This document shows, piece after piece, positions 1 through 8,466 of a stretch of DNA of 64,000 nt. The position numbers and the translations under genes are program-made. The DNA is taken from the NCBI GenBank assembly GCA_036397065.1, contig DASWJP010000109.1:1-64000 (forward strand). The letters run 5' to 3'. A model generated the notes under the pieces. The model saw nothing but the letters and a program-made list of their open reading frames with translations. It did not search any database and had not been told where the DNA came from. Source of the stretch: JAJFGI01 sp036397065. GTDB lineage: Bacteria; Pseudomonadota; Alphaproteobacteria; Kiloniellales; J153. The first letter of the stretch is position 1. Every line of letters starts with the position of its first letter.

Positions 1-2
1 CC

Positions 3-392
3 GTGGCGCAGGACAAGGACATCGACCATTTCCTCAAGGGCGACGGCGTCGATACGGCGCGCGAGAAGGCCATCGGCCAGCACATCGGCTATCGCTACGA
101 CGTCAATCTGGTGCCCGACTACACACGCCTGACGCCCTTCCTCAAGGAGTACATGGAGGTCATGGGTTGGGACGACCTCAACTGGATGGAGGACGTCCAC
201 ATGGGCTATGAGGAAGGCCGGCCGGCGGTGTTCGACCGCAACATCAACGGCTGGGTCACCGTGCCGAAGGATATCAAGCTGCCCGACAACCAGCAGGACC
301 GCGACATGATCGCCCGCGAGCTGTTGATCCGCTTCCAGATGTCGGAACGCCACCCGCTGATGGAACTGAACAAGGCTTACCGCAAGTTTTAA
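3..392 (+). CDS. C-terminal part of an unrecognised protein (5' end outside window)
   Basis: The reading frame is open from the window edge to a TAA at 390-392, so only the last ~130 residues are visible and the GTG at position 3 need not be the start. The visible part is soluble, charged and rich in Asp, Glu, Tyr and Trp, with no membrane segment and no Cys. It ends in a Lys/Arg/Phe tail. I do not recognise the family. It lies convergent, 2 bp away, to the next gene and upstream of the N-methylglutamate synthase cluster, but the sequence shown does not connect it to that pathway. Confidence 0.6.
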   Translation: MAQDKDIDHFLKGDGVDTAREKAIGQHIGYRYDVNLVPDYTRLTPFLKEYMEVMGWDDLNWMEDVHMGYEEGRPAVFDRNINGWVTVPKDIKLPDNQQDRDMIARELLIRFQMSERHPLMELNKAYRKF

Positions 393-394
393 AC

Positions 395-961
395 CTAGAG
401 GGCCGGATCGGCGGTGGCGCTCTCCCATTCCGGCTGAAAACCTAGGATCTGAATCCCTGCCGGCAGATCCGGATTGAACAGGCTGTTGTGCCAATAGGTG
501 GACTGGAACGCCGGATCGTCCTCGGCCAGCGCCCGCACCCGGCACGGCAAGTCATACCGCTGCTCATACTGGGAAAAGCGCAGCACGCAGCGCCCATCGG
601 CGCGCAGGCGGGCCGCCATATCGACGCCGGGGCCGAACAGGGCGCTCATCTCGTCGGCGAACTCGGCCGGGCGCTGATAGTAGACGGCGGCCAGGTACGC
701 CATGGCCGCATCGAACCGATCCGCCGGATCGTGGGTGCGCCGGTAGAGATGGCGGAAACGATCAGTCGCCTCCTCCGGGTCCGCCTTGACGATGAGCACG
801 GTGATGCGCGCCGCCGCCTCAGCCTCGCCCGCGAGCACCACATCCGGCCGCATCCCCGACGTCGGCCGCCCGCCCGCATTGCGCACCGATAGCTGCCGCA
901 ACCGGCACTGCCAGCCGAAGAAATGATCGCGCAGGATTTTTGCCGTGGAGTTAGCCAGCAT
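395..961 (-). CDS. Conserved-looking hypothetical protein, 188 aa
   Basis: This soluble protein of unknown function has no signal peptide and no membrane segment. The frame stays open upstream to 1030, but the ATG at 961 is preferred because the sequence after it (MLANSTAKILRDHFFGWQ) looks protein-like, while the upstream part overlaps the promoter region of the divergent regulator. Aromatic-rich stretches (FFGWQCRLRQ, STYWHNSLF) suggest a folded domain. It is divergent from the XRE-cupin regulator and convergent with the partial gene before it. I cannot assign a role. Confidence 0.6.
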   Translation of the reverse strand: MLANSTAKILRDHFFGWQCRLRQLSVRNAGGRPTSGMRPDVVLAGEAEAAARITVLIVKADPEEATDRFRHLYRRTHDPADRFDAAMAYLAAVYYQRPAEFADEMSALFGPGVDMAARLRADGRCVLRFSQYEQRYDLPCRVRALAEDDPAFQSTYWHNSLFNPDLPAGIQILGFQPEWESATADPAL

Positions 962-1115
962 GCGTGTGGTCCAAAAATCGATTGAACTGATGGAACTATG
1001 GTAAGGCCTTGACCCGTCCGGATTCAACAAACATGGATCAGCGGCGCAACGCAGCCACGTGACGCCGCCACGTCTCTATAGTAAGAACCGGTCTAGAGTT
1101 TGGAACCGGGGCGAT

Positions 1116-1784
1116 ATGGCAGCCACAACGAAAAACAAACGGGGACGGCCGGGGGTGATGGCAGGAAAGGCCGGGAAGGCCGAGGCGGAGGACCTGGCCG
1201 ACCCCAGGCCGAGCAGCCTGGAGGCGGCCATCGGCCGGCAGGTGCGCGAGTTTCGCCAGCGCCTGCAGCTGACCGTGGTCGATCTGGGCAAGCTGGCCGA
1301 TGTGTCCCGCGGCATGGTCTCGAAGATCGAGAACGGCATGACCTCGCCGTCCCTGGCCACCTTGAGCGCCTTGGCCAAGGCCCTGAACGTGCCGGTCACC
1401 TCGCTGTTCCGCAAGTACGAGGAGCAGCGGGATGCGACCTTCGTCAAGGCCAACCAGGGCCTGGCCATCGAGCGGCGCGGCACCCGGGCCGGGCACCAGT
1501 ACCAATTGCTGGGCCACAGCGTCGGCAAGACCATCGCGGTGGAGCCGTACCTGATCACCCTGACCGAACAGTCCGAGATCTTCCCGCTGTTCCAGCACGC
1601 CGGGGTGGAATTCATCTATATCCTGGAGGGCAAGGTCAGCTACCGGCACGGCGGCCGGGTCTATCCCATGGACCCGGGCGATTCCCTGTTCTTCGATTCC
1701 GATGCGCCGCACGGTCCGGAGGAGCTGATCAAGCTGCCCATCCGCTTCCTGTCGGTCATTGTCCACCCGCGCGAGGAAGAGTGA
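1116..1784 (+). CDS. XRE-family regulator with C-terminal cupin domain
   Basis: The protein has 222 residues. After a basic, disordered N-terminus, a helix-turn-helix of XRE type covers roughly residues 35-90 (LGKLADVSRGMVSKIENG is the recognition region). A cupin fold follows at about 130-215 (FQHAGVEFIYILEGKVSYRH, then a second half ending DAPHGPEEL) and probably binds a small effector. This XRE-cupin design is common for local regulators of amine and amino-acid operons. The gene lies 127 bp upstream of mgsA on the same strand, so it most likely controls the mgs-gmaS operon. The ATG at 1116 was chosen over an upstream frame extension from 1059, which overlaps the probable promoter. The effector is unknown. 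Confidence 0.85.
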   Translation: MAATTKNKRGRPGVMAGKAGKAEAEDLADPRPSSLEAAIGRQVREFRQRLQLTVVDLGKLADVSRGMVSKIENGMTSPSLATLSALAKALNVPVTSLFRKYEEQRDATFVKANQGLAIERRGTRAGHQYQLLGHSVGKTIAVEPYLITLTEQSEIFPLFQHAGVEFIYILEGKVSYRHGGRVYPMDPGDSLFFDSDAPHGPEELIKLPIRFLSVIVHPREEE

Positions 1785-1806
1785 TCCGGTATCGTCCCGC
1801 TGGCCC

Positions 1807-1837
1807 TTCTTGAAATTCCCTAGAAGAAACTTATTTT
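1807..1837 (+). promoter_or_regulatory. Putative promoter and operator of the mgs-gmaS operon
   Basis: TTGAAA (1810-1815) and TATTTT (1832-1837), 16 bp apart, resemble a sigma-70 promoter. An inverted repeat TTCTT-N12-AAGAA (1807-1811 and 1824-1828) overlaps the -35 element and spacer, which is where a repressor such as the adjacent XRE-cupin protein would bind. This is pattern matching only. Confidence 0.4.
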
Positions 1838-1911
1838 CCTGTCATTGCTCTTTGCCCTGCTAACCTGTAGGGTTGGCCGTGGCGTCCCCAAGTGTGGAGT
1901 TTTCCCCGGAA

Positions 1912-2811
1912 ATGTGCGGAATTGTTGGTCTTTTCACCAAGAATCCGGCCTTCGAGGACCGGCTTGGCGACTATCTGTCCTCCATGCTGATCGAGATGTC
2001 GGACCGCGGGCCGGATAGCGCCGGGGTGGCCGTCTATCGCAACCCGACGAAGAAGGATGGGGTCAAGCTGTCCCTGTTCAGCGCCGATGATGCCTATCCC
2101 TGGAAAACCCTGGCCAAGGAATTGGGCAAGGAGTTGGGCGATAAGGTCAGCATCGAGGTGCGGGCCAGCCACGCCATCCTGGTGGTGCACGAGGATTTTG
2201 CCGTCATCCAGGCTTGGCTGCGCGCCCACCACCCGGACCTGAAGGTGATGAGCGCCGGCAACACCATTGAGATTTTCAAGGAAAAAGGTCTGCCCAAGGA
2301 CGTGGTGGCGCGCTTCAATCTGCGCGATCTGAAGGGAACGCACGCCCTGGGCCATACCCGCATGGCCACGGAAAGCGCGGTGACCACGGCGCATTCGCAC
2401 CCCTTTTCCACCGGCCTGGACTTGTGCCTGGTGCACAATGGGTCGCTCTCCAACCACAACCGCCTTCGTCAGGTCCTGAGCCGGCAAGGCATCGAGTTCC
2501 AGACCGACAACGATACGGAGGTGGCCGCCGGCTATCTGACCTGGCGCCTGCGCCAGGGGGCATCCCTGGACGAGGCCCTGGAGGCGGCGATCAAGGATTT
2601 GGACGGCTTCTATACCTTTGCCGTCGGCACCCGTGACGGCTTTGCCGTGCTGCGCGACCCCATTGCCTGCAAGCACGCGGTCCTGGCCGAGACCGACGAC
2701 TGGGTGGCCATGGCCACCGAATACCGGGCCATCGCCAAGTTGCCCGGCGCGGACAAAGCCACCATCTGGGAGCCGGCGCCGGCGCAAGTGTATAGCTGGG
2801 GCCGGGCCTGA
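1912..2811 (+). CDS. mgsA: N-methylglutamate synthase subunit A / GlxB (class II glutamine amidotransferase)
   Basis: The 299-residue protein is an Ntn-type amidotransferase domain that releases ammonia from glutamine or, in N-methylglutamate synthase, handles the gamma-glutamylmethylamide side. The ATG at 1912 was chosen because it puts Cys2, the N-terminal nucleophile (MCGIVGLF), directly after the initiator Met. Other family motifs follow: DRGPDSAG, ALGHTRMATES and VHNGSLSNH. The domain equals the amidotransferase part of glutamate synthase, which here is split into three genes. The stop at 2809-2811 is one base before the ATG of mgsB, so the two are translationally coupled. The homologous rhizobial genes are named glxB. 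Confidence 0.9.
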   Translation: MCGIVGLFTKNPAFEDRLGDYLSSMLIEMSDRGPDSAGVAVYRNPTKKDGVKLSLFSADDAYPWKTLAKELGKELGDKVSIEVRASHAILVVHEDFAVIQAWLRAHHPDLKVMSAGNTIEIFKEKGLPKDVVARFNLRDLKGTHALGHTRMATESAVTTAHSHPFSTGLDLCLVHNGSLSNHNRLRQVLSRQGIEFQTDNDTEVAAGYLTWRLRQGASLDEALEAAIKDLDGFYTFAVGTRDGFAVLRDPIACKHAVLAETDDWVAMATEYRAIAKLPGADKATIWEPAPAQVYSWGRA

Positions 2812-2812
2812 T

Positions 2813-3496
2813 ATGGGTGAGTTGGACCTGGCCAAGGTGAGCCTGCGCGAGGCCAATCAGCGCCTGCACGCCATCACCGACCAATCCAACGATCTGGATT
2901 GGCGGGTGAGCAACCCGCAAGGCGTCCATGCCATCGCCGCCGGCCTGGACGCGCCCATCAACCTGACCGTCGACGGCCACGTGGGCTTCTATTGCGGCGG
3001 CATGAACAAGCAGGCCGAGATCACCATCAACGGCCATGCCGGGCCGGGGGTGGCCGAGAACATGATGTCGGGCATCGTCCGGGTCACCGGCAATGCCTCG
3101 CAATCGGCCGGCGCCTCCGGCCGCGGCGGTTTGTTGATCATCGGCGGCGATGCCTCGTCCCGCTGCGGCATTTCCATGAAGGGGATCGATATCGTGGTCG
3201 GCGGTTCGGTCGGCCACATGAGCGCCTTCATGGCGCAGCGCGGCCATCTGGTGGTGTGCGGCGATGCCGGGGCGAATTTGGGCGATTCGATCTACGAAGC
3301 GATCCTGTTCGTGCGCGGCCGGGTGGAAAGCCTGGGCGCCGATTGCATCGAAAAAGCGATGCGCCCGGAACATGCAACGGCCCTGGCCGGACTTCTGGAA
3401 AAGGCGGGCATCGACGCCGATCCCGCCGGCTTCCGCCGTTACGGCTCGGCCCGGCGGCTGTATAACTTCCATGTCGACCATGCGGACTCCTATTGA
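2813..3496 (+). CDS. mgsB: N-methylglutamate synthase subunit B / GlxC (GltB C-terminal beta-helix domain)
   Basis: The 227-residue protein matches the C-terminal right-handed beta-helix domain of glutamate synthase large subunit. Its glycine-rich turns repeat along residues 50-170 (GHVGFYCGGMNKQAEI, GRGGLLIIGGDASSRCGIS, GGSVGHMSAFMAQ). It has a structural role in the three-subunit synthase. The ATG at 2813 lies one base after the mgsA stop. The frame is open further upstream within mgsA, but that part is a shadow of the mgsA frame. Confidence 0.88.
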   Translation: MGELDLAKVSLREANQRLHAITDQSNDLDWRVSNPQGVHAIAAGLDAPINLTVDGHVGFYCGGMNKQAEITINGHAGPGVAENMMSGIVRVTGNASQSAGASGRGGLLIIGGDASSRCGISMKGIDIVVGGSVGHMSAFMAQRGHLVVCGDAGANLGDSIYEAILFVRGRVESLGADCIEKAMRPEHATALAGLLEKAGIDADPAGFRRYGSARRLYNFHVDHADSY

Positions 3497-3521
3497 GACC
3501 GCTGGGTAAAGGATTGAGAGC

Positions 3522-4841
3522 ATGACCGTCGATTCACGCACGCTTCGGGGCTCGGCAACATTTCCGCCGCACGTCATCGCCGAAATTCAGCGCGCCGCCG
3601 ATGTCGGCGTCTATGAAATCCGCGGCTTCAGCGCCAAGCGCCGACTTCCCTCCTTCGACGACTTGGCGCTGCTCGGCGCCTCGGTTTCGCGCTATCCCCT
3701 GGAAGGCTACCGGGAGCGCTGCGATACAAACGTCACCCTGGGCACTCGCCATGCGGCAAAGCCGATCGAGTTGAAAATCCCCGTGACCATCGCCGGCATG
3801 AGTTTCGGCGCCCTTGGGGTCAACGCCAAGGAAGCCATCGGCCGCGCCGCCACCGCCATGGGCACAAGCACCACCACCGGCGACGGCGGCATGACCGAGG
3901 AGGAGCGGCAATCCTCCAAGACCCTGGTCTATCAGGTGCTGCCGTCGCGCTATGGCCTCAATCCCGACGATCTGCGCCGGGCCGATGCCTTGGAGGTGGT
4001 GGTCGGCCAAGGCGCCAAGCCGGGTGGCGGCGGCATGCTGTTGGGTCACAAGATCACCGAGCGGGTGGCCGGCATGCGCGATCTGCCGGTCGGCATCGAT
4101 CAGCGCAGCGCCTGCCGCCATCCCGACTGGACCGGGCCGGACGATCTGGAAATCAAGATCCACGAGCTGCGCGAGATCACCGATTGGAGAATCCCAATCT
4201 ACGTCAAGGTGGGCGCCACACGGGTGGCCTATGACGTGGCCCTGGCGGTCAAGGCCGGCGCCGATGTGATCGTCCTGGATGGCATGCAGGGCGGCACGGC
4301 GGCGACCCAGGATGTGTTCATCGAGCATGTCGGCATCCCCACCCTGCCGGCGGTGCGCCTGGCGGTGGAGGCGCTGCAGGAGCTGGACATGCACCGCAAG
4401 GTGCAACTCATCGTCTCCGGCGGCATCCGGACCGGCGCCGATGCGGCCAAGGCGCTGGCGCTCGGCGCCGATGCGGTGTCCATCGGCACGGCGGCCATGA
4501 TCGCACTCGGCTGCAACAAGCCGGTGCATATCGAGGACTATCATGCCCTGGGCACCGAGCCGGGCTTTTGCCATCATTGCCACACCGGGCGCTGCCCGGT
4601 CGGGGTGACCTCCCAGGACCGGGATCTGGAGGCCCGCCTGCCGCCGGAGAGGGGTGCCAAGCTGTTGCAGAACTACTTGACCACCATGGTCCTGGAATTG
4701 CAGACCTTGGCACGCGCCTGCGGCAAGTCGCACGTGCTCAACCTGGAGCCGGAGGACTTGGTGGCGCTCACTGTCGAGGCGGCGGCCATGGCGCAGGTGC
4801 CGTTGGCGGGAACCACCTGGATACCGGGCAAGGCCTTCTGA
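3522..4841 (+). CDS. mgsC: N-methylglutamate synthase subunit C / GlxD (FMN and Fe-S glutamate-synthase domain)
   Basis: The 439-residue protein corresponds to the central FMN-binding TIM barrel of glutamate synthase. Visible landmarks are the GMSFGALG and TGDGGMTEEER segments, the GQGAKPGGGGMLLG loop, the flavin-phosphate region IVSGGIRTGADAAKAL, and a cysteine cluster FCHHCHTGRCPVGV near residues 347-360 suited to an Fe-S cluster. With subunits A and B it would form N-methylglutamate from gamma-glutamylmethylamide or methylamine, or act as a GlxBCD-type glutamate synthase-like enzyme. It follows mgsB by 25 bp and precedes gmaS by 52 bp. Confidence 0.9.
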   Translation: MTVDSRTLRGSATFPPHVIAEIQRAADVGVYEIRGFSAKRRLPSFDDLALLGASVSRYPLEGYRERCDTNVTLGTRHAAKPIELKIPVTIAGMSFGALGVNAKEAIGRAATAMGTSTTTGDGGMTEEERQSSKTLVYQVLPSRYGLNPDDLRRADALEVVVGQGAKPGGGGMLLGHKITERVAGMRDLPVGIDQRSACRHPDWTGPDDLEIKIHELREITDWRIPIYVKVGATRVAYDVALAVKAGADVIVLDGMQGGTAATQDVFIEHVGIPTLPAVRLAVEALQELDMHRKVQLIVSGGIRTGADAAKALALGADAVSIGTAAMIALGCNKPVHIEDYHALGTEPGFCHHCHTGRCPVGVTSQDRDLEARLPPERGAKLLQNYLTTMVLELQTLARACGKSHVLNLEPEDLVALTVEAAAMAQVPLAGTTWIPGKAF

Positions 4842-4893
4842 ACCGGCGGGCCGCCCTACACAAGAAAACATCGAGAGGGAAGGAGACTGGGGG

Positions 4894-6201
4894 ATGGCGG
4901 AAGATCTGGCGAAGGTGGCCAAAGACCGGAAGATCAAATATTTCCTGATCAGCTTCGTCGATTTGTTCGGCAATCTGCGCGCCAAGCTGGTGCCGGCGCG
5001 GGCCATTGCCGGCATGCAGAAGGACGGCGCCGGGTTTGCCGGTTTCGCCACGTGGCTGGACATGACCCCGGCGGATACGGACATGTTCGCCCGGCCCGAT
5101 CCGAACAGCTTGATTCAGCTTCCCTGGAAGCCGGAGGTGGGCTGGCTCGCCGCCGATCTGTGGATGGGCGGCAAGGAGGTCGAGGTTTCGCCGCGCGTCG
5201 CCTTGAAGCGGCAGATCGCCAAGGCGGCGGCCAAGGGCTATCGCATGAAGTCCGGCGTCGAATGCGAATACTTCCTGATCAACGCCGACGGCAGCGGCAT
5301 CGCCGATACCCAGGATACCCAATCCAAGCCGTGCTACGACCAGGCCGCGTTGATGCGCCGGTACGATGTTATCAGCCAGATTTGCGATGCCATGATCAAG
5401 CTCGGCTGGGGGCCCTATCAAAACGATCACGAGGATGCCAACGGCCAGTTCGAGATGAATTGGGATTTCGACGACGCCCTGGTGACCGCCGACCGGCATG
5501 TCTTTTTCAAGTACATGACCAAGGCCATCGCCGAGACGCACGGCCTGCGCGCGACCTTCATGCCCAAGCCGTTCATGAACCTAACTGGCAACGGGTGTCA
5601 CGCGCATGTGTCGGTGTGGGACAAGACCGGGCGCAAGAATCTGTTCCACGATGCGAAGGGGAGCCTGGGCCTGTCCAAGATGGCCTATCAATTCCTCGGC
5701 GGCATCATGCATTCGGCCGAGGCGCTGACCGCCCTCTTCAACCCCGCGGTCAACAGCTATAAGCGCATCAACGCGCCGGTGACCCTGTCCGGCGCCACCT
5801 GGTCGCCCAATGCGATCAGCTATTCGGGCAACAACCGCACCCACCTGGTGCGCATTCCCGATGCCGGGCGTTTCGAGCTGCGTCTGATGGACGGCGCCGC
5901 CAACCCGTACCTGATGCAGGCCGGCGCTCTGCTCGCCGGCCTAGATGGCATCGCCAACAAACGCGACCCGGGCGAACGCCTGGACATCAACATGTACACC
6001 GACGGACAGAAGCTGGCCCGCGTCCGCCGCCTGCCGCTCAACCTGCTGGATGCGATCCGCATCTTCGAGAAAAGCAAGGTGCTGCGCGACGGCCTGGGCG
6101 ATGAGTTCGTCGACAGTTATGCCAAGCTGAAGCACGCCGAATGGAAACGCTATTCCGCGTCGCTCACCCAGTGGGAGCGGGACAACACGCTCGATTGCTG
6201 A
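4894..6201 (+). CDS. gmaS: GlnT/GmaS-type glutamine synthetase (probable gamma-glutamylmethylamide synthetase)
   Basis: The 435-residue protein belongs to the glutamine synthetase superfamily, which joins ammonia or an amine to glutamate using ATP. N-terminal beta-grasp (SFVDLFGNLRAKLVP) and catalytic motifs are visible: SGVECEYFL, DHEDANGQFEMNW, GNGCHAHVSVWD and the ATP/Glu-binding region NNRTHLVRIPDAGRFELRL. The position downstream of mgsABC fits gamma-glutamylmethylamide synthetase of the N-methylglutamate pathway. The rhizobial glnT with glxBCD is the alternative reading. N-methylglutamate dehydrogenase (mgdABCD) is not in the window, so methylamine use is inferred, not proven. A good ribosome site (GGAAGGAGA) precedes the ATG. 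Confidence 0.85.
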   Translation: MAEDLAKVAKDRKIKYFLISFVDLFGNLRAKLVPARAIAGMQKDGAGFAGFATWLDMTPADTDMFARPDPNSLIQLPWKPEVGWLAADLWMGGKEVEVSPRVALKRQIAKAAAKGYRMKSGVECEYFLINADGSGIADTQDTQSKPCYDQAALMRRYDVISQICDAMIKLGWGPYQNDHEDANGQFEMNWDFDDALVTADRHVFFKYMTKAIAETHGLRATFMPKPFMNLTGNGCHAHVSVWDKTGRKNLFHDAKGSLGLSKMAYQFLGGIMHSAEALTALFNPAVNSYKRINAPVTLSGATWSPNAISYSGNNRTHLVRIPDAGRFELRLMDGAANPYLMQAGALLAGLDGIANKRDPGERLDINMYTDGQKLARVRRLPLNLLDAIRIFEKSKVLRDGLGDEFVDSYAKLKHAEWKRYSASLTQWERDNTLDC

Positions 6202-6217
6202 CGCGCTCAGCCGCCCG

Positions 6218-7564
6218 TCACGCCAGGCCTGCCGGCGGTGTCCCATCTGCCCGGTCGATCAGGTGAATGAACGAGCCCATGCAGGCGCCGATGCGCATGC
6301 CCGCATCGCCGGTCTCGGTGCCGCCTGCATCGCGGCAGGCGAACAAGGGCGCGCCGCCCTCGGCCTTCGTCACGCGGGCAAAATGAAACTCATGGCCGCG
6401 AAAGCCCGCCCCGGCGCGGCCGAGCGGGCCGCCTTCGTGCACGGTTGCCTGCCGGTAGCCCAGAGTCAGGCGCGGCTTGGCGAACGAGGTTTCCAGCGGC
6501 AGCACACCGGCCATGGCGTGGCGCGCGCCGTCGCCGTCGATCAGGCCCCGGCCGAGGACCATGTAACCGCCGCATTCGCCGTAAACCACGGCCCCGCGCG
6601 CCGCCGCCGCGCCCACGCCGGCGAGAAATCGCCCGTTGCCGGCCAGGCGCCCGGCGTGCAGCTCCGGATAGCCGCCGGGCAGGATCACCGCATCCGCCAT
6701 GCCGTCCGGCGCCTCGTCGGCCAGCGGCGAGAAGGTCGCGACCTCCGCCCCGGCGGCGCGCCAGCCGTCCTCGATGAAAGGATAGGCGAAAGCGAAGGCC
6801 GCATCCCGTGCCACGGCGATGCGCTGGCCGAGCGGTACGAGCGGCGGCGCCATCGTTTCGTTTTGCGGCAGCCGCGACGGCTGGGCCTGGGCGCGCAGGC
6901 CGGCCACATCCACGTGATCCGCAATCAGATCGGCGGCGGCGGCGATGAAGGCTTCCAGGTCCGGATGCTCCACCGCCTGCACCAAACCCAGATGCCGGCT
7001 CGGCAGATGCACATCGGGGGCGCGCGGCAGGCAGCCGAGCACCGCGAGATCGAGGGGTGCCGCCGCCGCCCGCAGAATCTCCCCATGCCGGCGGCCGCCG
7101 ACTCGGTTGAAGATGACGCCGCGGACCGGCACATCGCGCCGGTGCGCGCAAAACCCTTCCAGCAGCGCCGCCACCGAGGCGCCCATGCCCTTGGCATCCA
7201 CGACCAGCACCACCGGCCAGCCGGTCAACCGCGCCACATCCGCCGTGGAACCCGCACCCCCCGGCGCCCCATCGAACAGGCCCATGACCCCTTCGCCGAC
7301 GATGATCTCGGCGGCCGCGCCCGCGCGCGAAGCCAGGGCCTGTACGGTTTGCGGCCGCATGGCCCAGGTATCCAGGTTCAAGCACGGCCGGCCGCTGGCG
7401 GCGGCATGAAAGGCCGGGTCGATGAAATCCGGGCCGACTTTGATGGACGCGGCGGCAACGCCGGTATCCCGTAGATGCCGCAGCAGGCCCAGAGTCACCA
7501 CGGTCTTGCCGCTGCCCGAGGCCGGTGCCGCGATCAGCACCCCGCGCGCCACGGTCTCAGCCAA
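6218..7564 (-). CDS. cobB: Cobyrinate a,c-diamide synthase
   Basis: The 448-residue enzyme amidates the a and c side chains of (hydrogeno)cobyrinate with glutamine and ATP. The N-terminal dethiobiotin-synthetase-like ATPase carries the P-loop APASGSGKT (about residues 13-21), followed by KVGPDFIDP. The C-terminal glutamine amidotransferase has its Cys in YGECGGYMVLGRG (about residue 330) and a late His in the GHEFHF segment. It overlaps the start of cobA by 8 bp and is the last gene of the cobA-cobB pair. It is convergent with gmaS, 16 bp away. Confidence 0.93.
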   Translation of the reverse strand: MAETVARGVLIAAPASGSGKTVVTLGLLRHLRDTGVAAASIKVGPDFIDPAFHAAASGRPCLNLDTWAMRPQTVQALASRAGAAAEIIVGEGVMGLFDGAPGGAGSTADVARLTGWPVVLVVDAKGMGASVAALLEGFCAHRRDVPVRGVIFNRVGGRRHGEILRAAAAPLDLAVLGCLPRAPDVHLPSRHLGLVQAVEHPDLEAFIAAAADLIADHVDVAGLRAQAQPSRLPQNETMAPPLVPLGQRIAVARDAAFAFAYPFIEDGWRAAGAEVATFSPLADEAPDGMADAVILPGGYPELHAGRLAGNGRFLAGVGAAAARGAVVYGECGGYMVLGRGLIDGDGARHAMAGVLPLETSFAKPRLTLGYRQATVHEGGPLGRAGAGFRGHEFHFARVTKAEGGAPLFACRDAGGTETGDAGMRIGACMGSFIHLIDRADGTPPAGLA

Positions 7565-8396
7565 CTTCGTGGCCCTGGCGACGGCCGAGGGGATCGGGAT
7601 CCAAGGCGCGGCCGGTCAACGCCCCCAGCCAATCGAGGCCGGCGCGCAGGCGCACCACCTCGCCGATCACCACCAGGCACGGCGGTTCGATGGCGGCGGC
7701 ATCCGCCGCATCGGCACAGGCGGCCAATGTGCTTTCGAGAACGCGTTGCTCCGGCAACGAGGCGTTGGAGACGATCGCCACCGGCTGATCCGGCGCCCGG
7801 CCATGGGTCAGCAACCGCTCGGCGATCTGCCGCAGGTGCGCCAGGGCCATGTAGACGACGATCACCGGTGCGCCGCGCGCCAGGGCCGCCCAATCCAGGC
7901 CGCCGGGCACATCGCCGGTCATATCGTGCCCGGTGATGAAGGTGACCGCCGAGTTGATGTCCCGGTGGGTCACCGGAATGCCCGCATAGGCCAGGCCGCC
8001 GATGCCGCTGGAAACCCCCGGCACGATGCGGAACGGCACCCCGGCGCGGACCAGGGCCAGGGCCTCCTCGCCGCCGCGGCCGAAGACGAACGGATCGCCG
8101 CCCTTGAGGCGCAAGACCCGCTTGCCCTCGCGGGCCAGATGGATCAGGCGGTGCGAGATATCCGCCTGCTTGGGCGACGGCTTGCCGCCGCGCTTGCCCG
8201 CCGATTCGAGGATGCAGCCCGGCGCCGCCAGGGCCAATATCTCCTTGCCAACCAGGGCGTCGTAAATCACCACATCCGCCTGGCGCAAGCCGTGCCAGGC
8301 CAGCAGAGTCAGCAGGCCGGGATCGCCCGGCCCGGCCCCAGCCAGCCAGACCCAGCCGGGTTGCAGATCGGTCAGCGGCACGCGCACGGAGTCCAT
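7557..8396 (-). CDS. cobA: Uroporphyrinogen-III C-methyltransferase
   Basis: The 279-residue SAM-dependent enzyme methylates uroporphyrinogen III at C2 and C7 to precorrin-2, the branch point to sirohaem and cobalamin. Family motifs are VWLAGAGPGDPGLLTL near the N-terminus, RLKGGDPFVFGRGGEE in the middle, and AVTFITGHD. No CysG-type dehydrogenase/ferrochelatase domain is fused to it, so precorrin-2 oxidation must be encoded elsewhere. The start is divergent from cbiD with 70 bp between them, where both promoters must lie. Confidence 0.93.
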   Translation of the reverse strand: MDSVRVPLTDLQPGWVWLAGAGPGDPGLLTLLAWHGLRQADVVIYDALVGKEILALAAPGCILESAGKRGGKPSPKQADISHRLIHLAREGKRVLRLKGGDPFVFGRGGEEALALVRAGVPFRIVPGVSSGIGGLAYAGIPVTHRDINSAVTFITGHDMTGDVPGGLDWAALARGAPVIVVYMALAHLRQIAERLLTHGRAPDQPVAIVSNASLPEQRVLESTLAACADAADAAAIEPPCLVVIGEVVRLRAGLDWLGALTGRALDPDPLGRRQGHEVG

Positions 8397-8466
8397 GGCG
8401 GGAAAGGTACAGCAACTTTGTGACCCAACCTAGTCAAAGGGCGGCCACGCCCGGTACACTTCCGCC

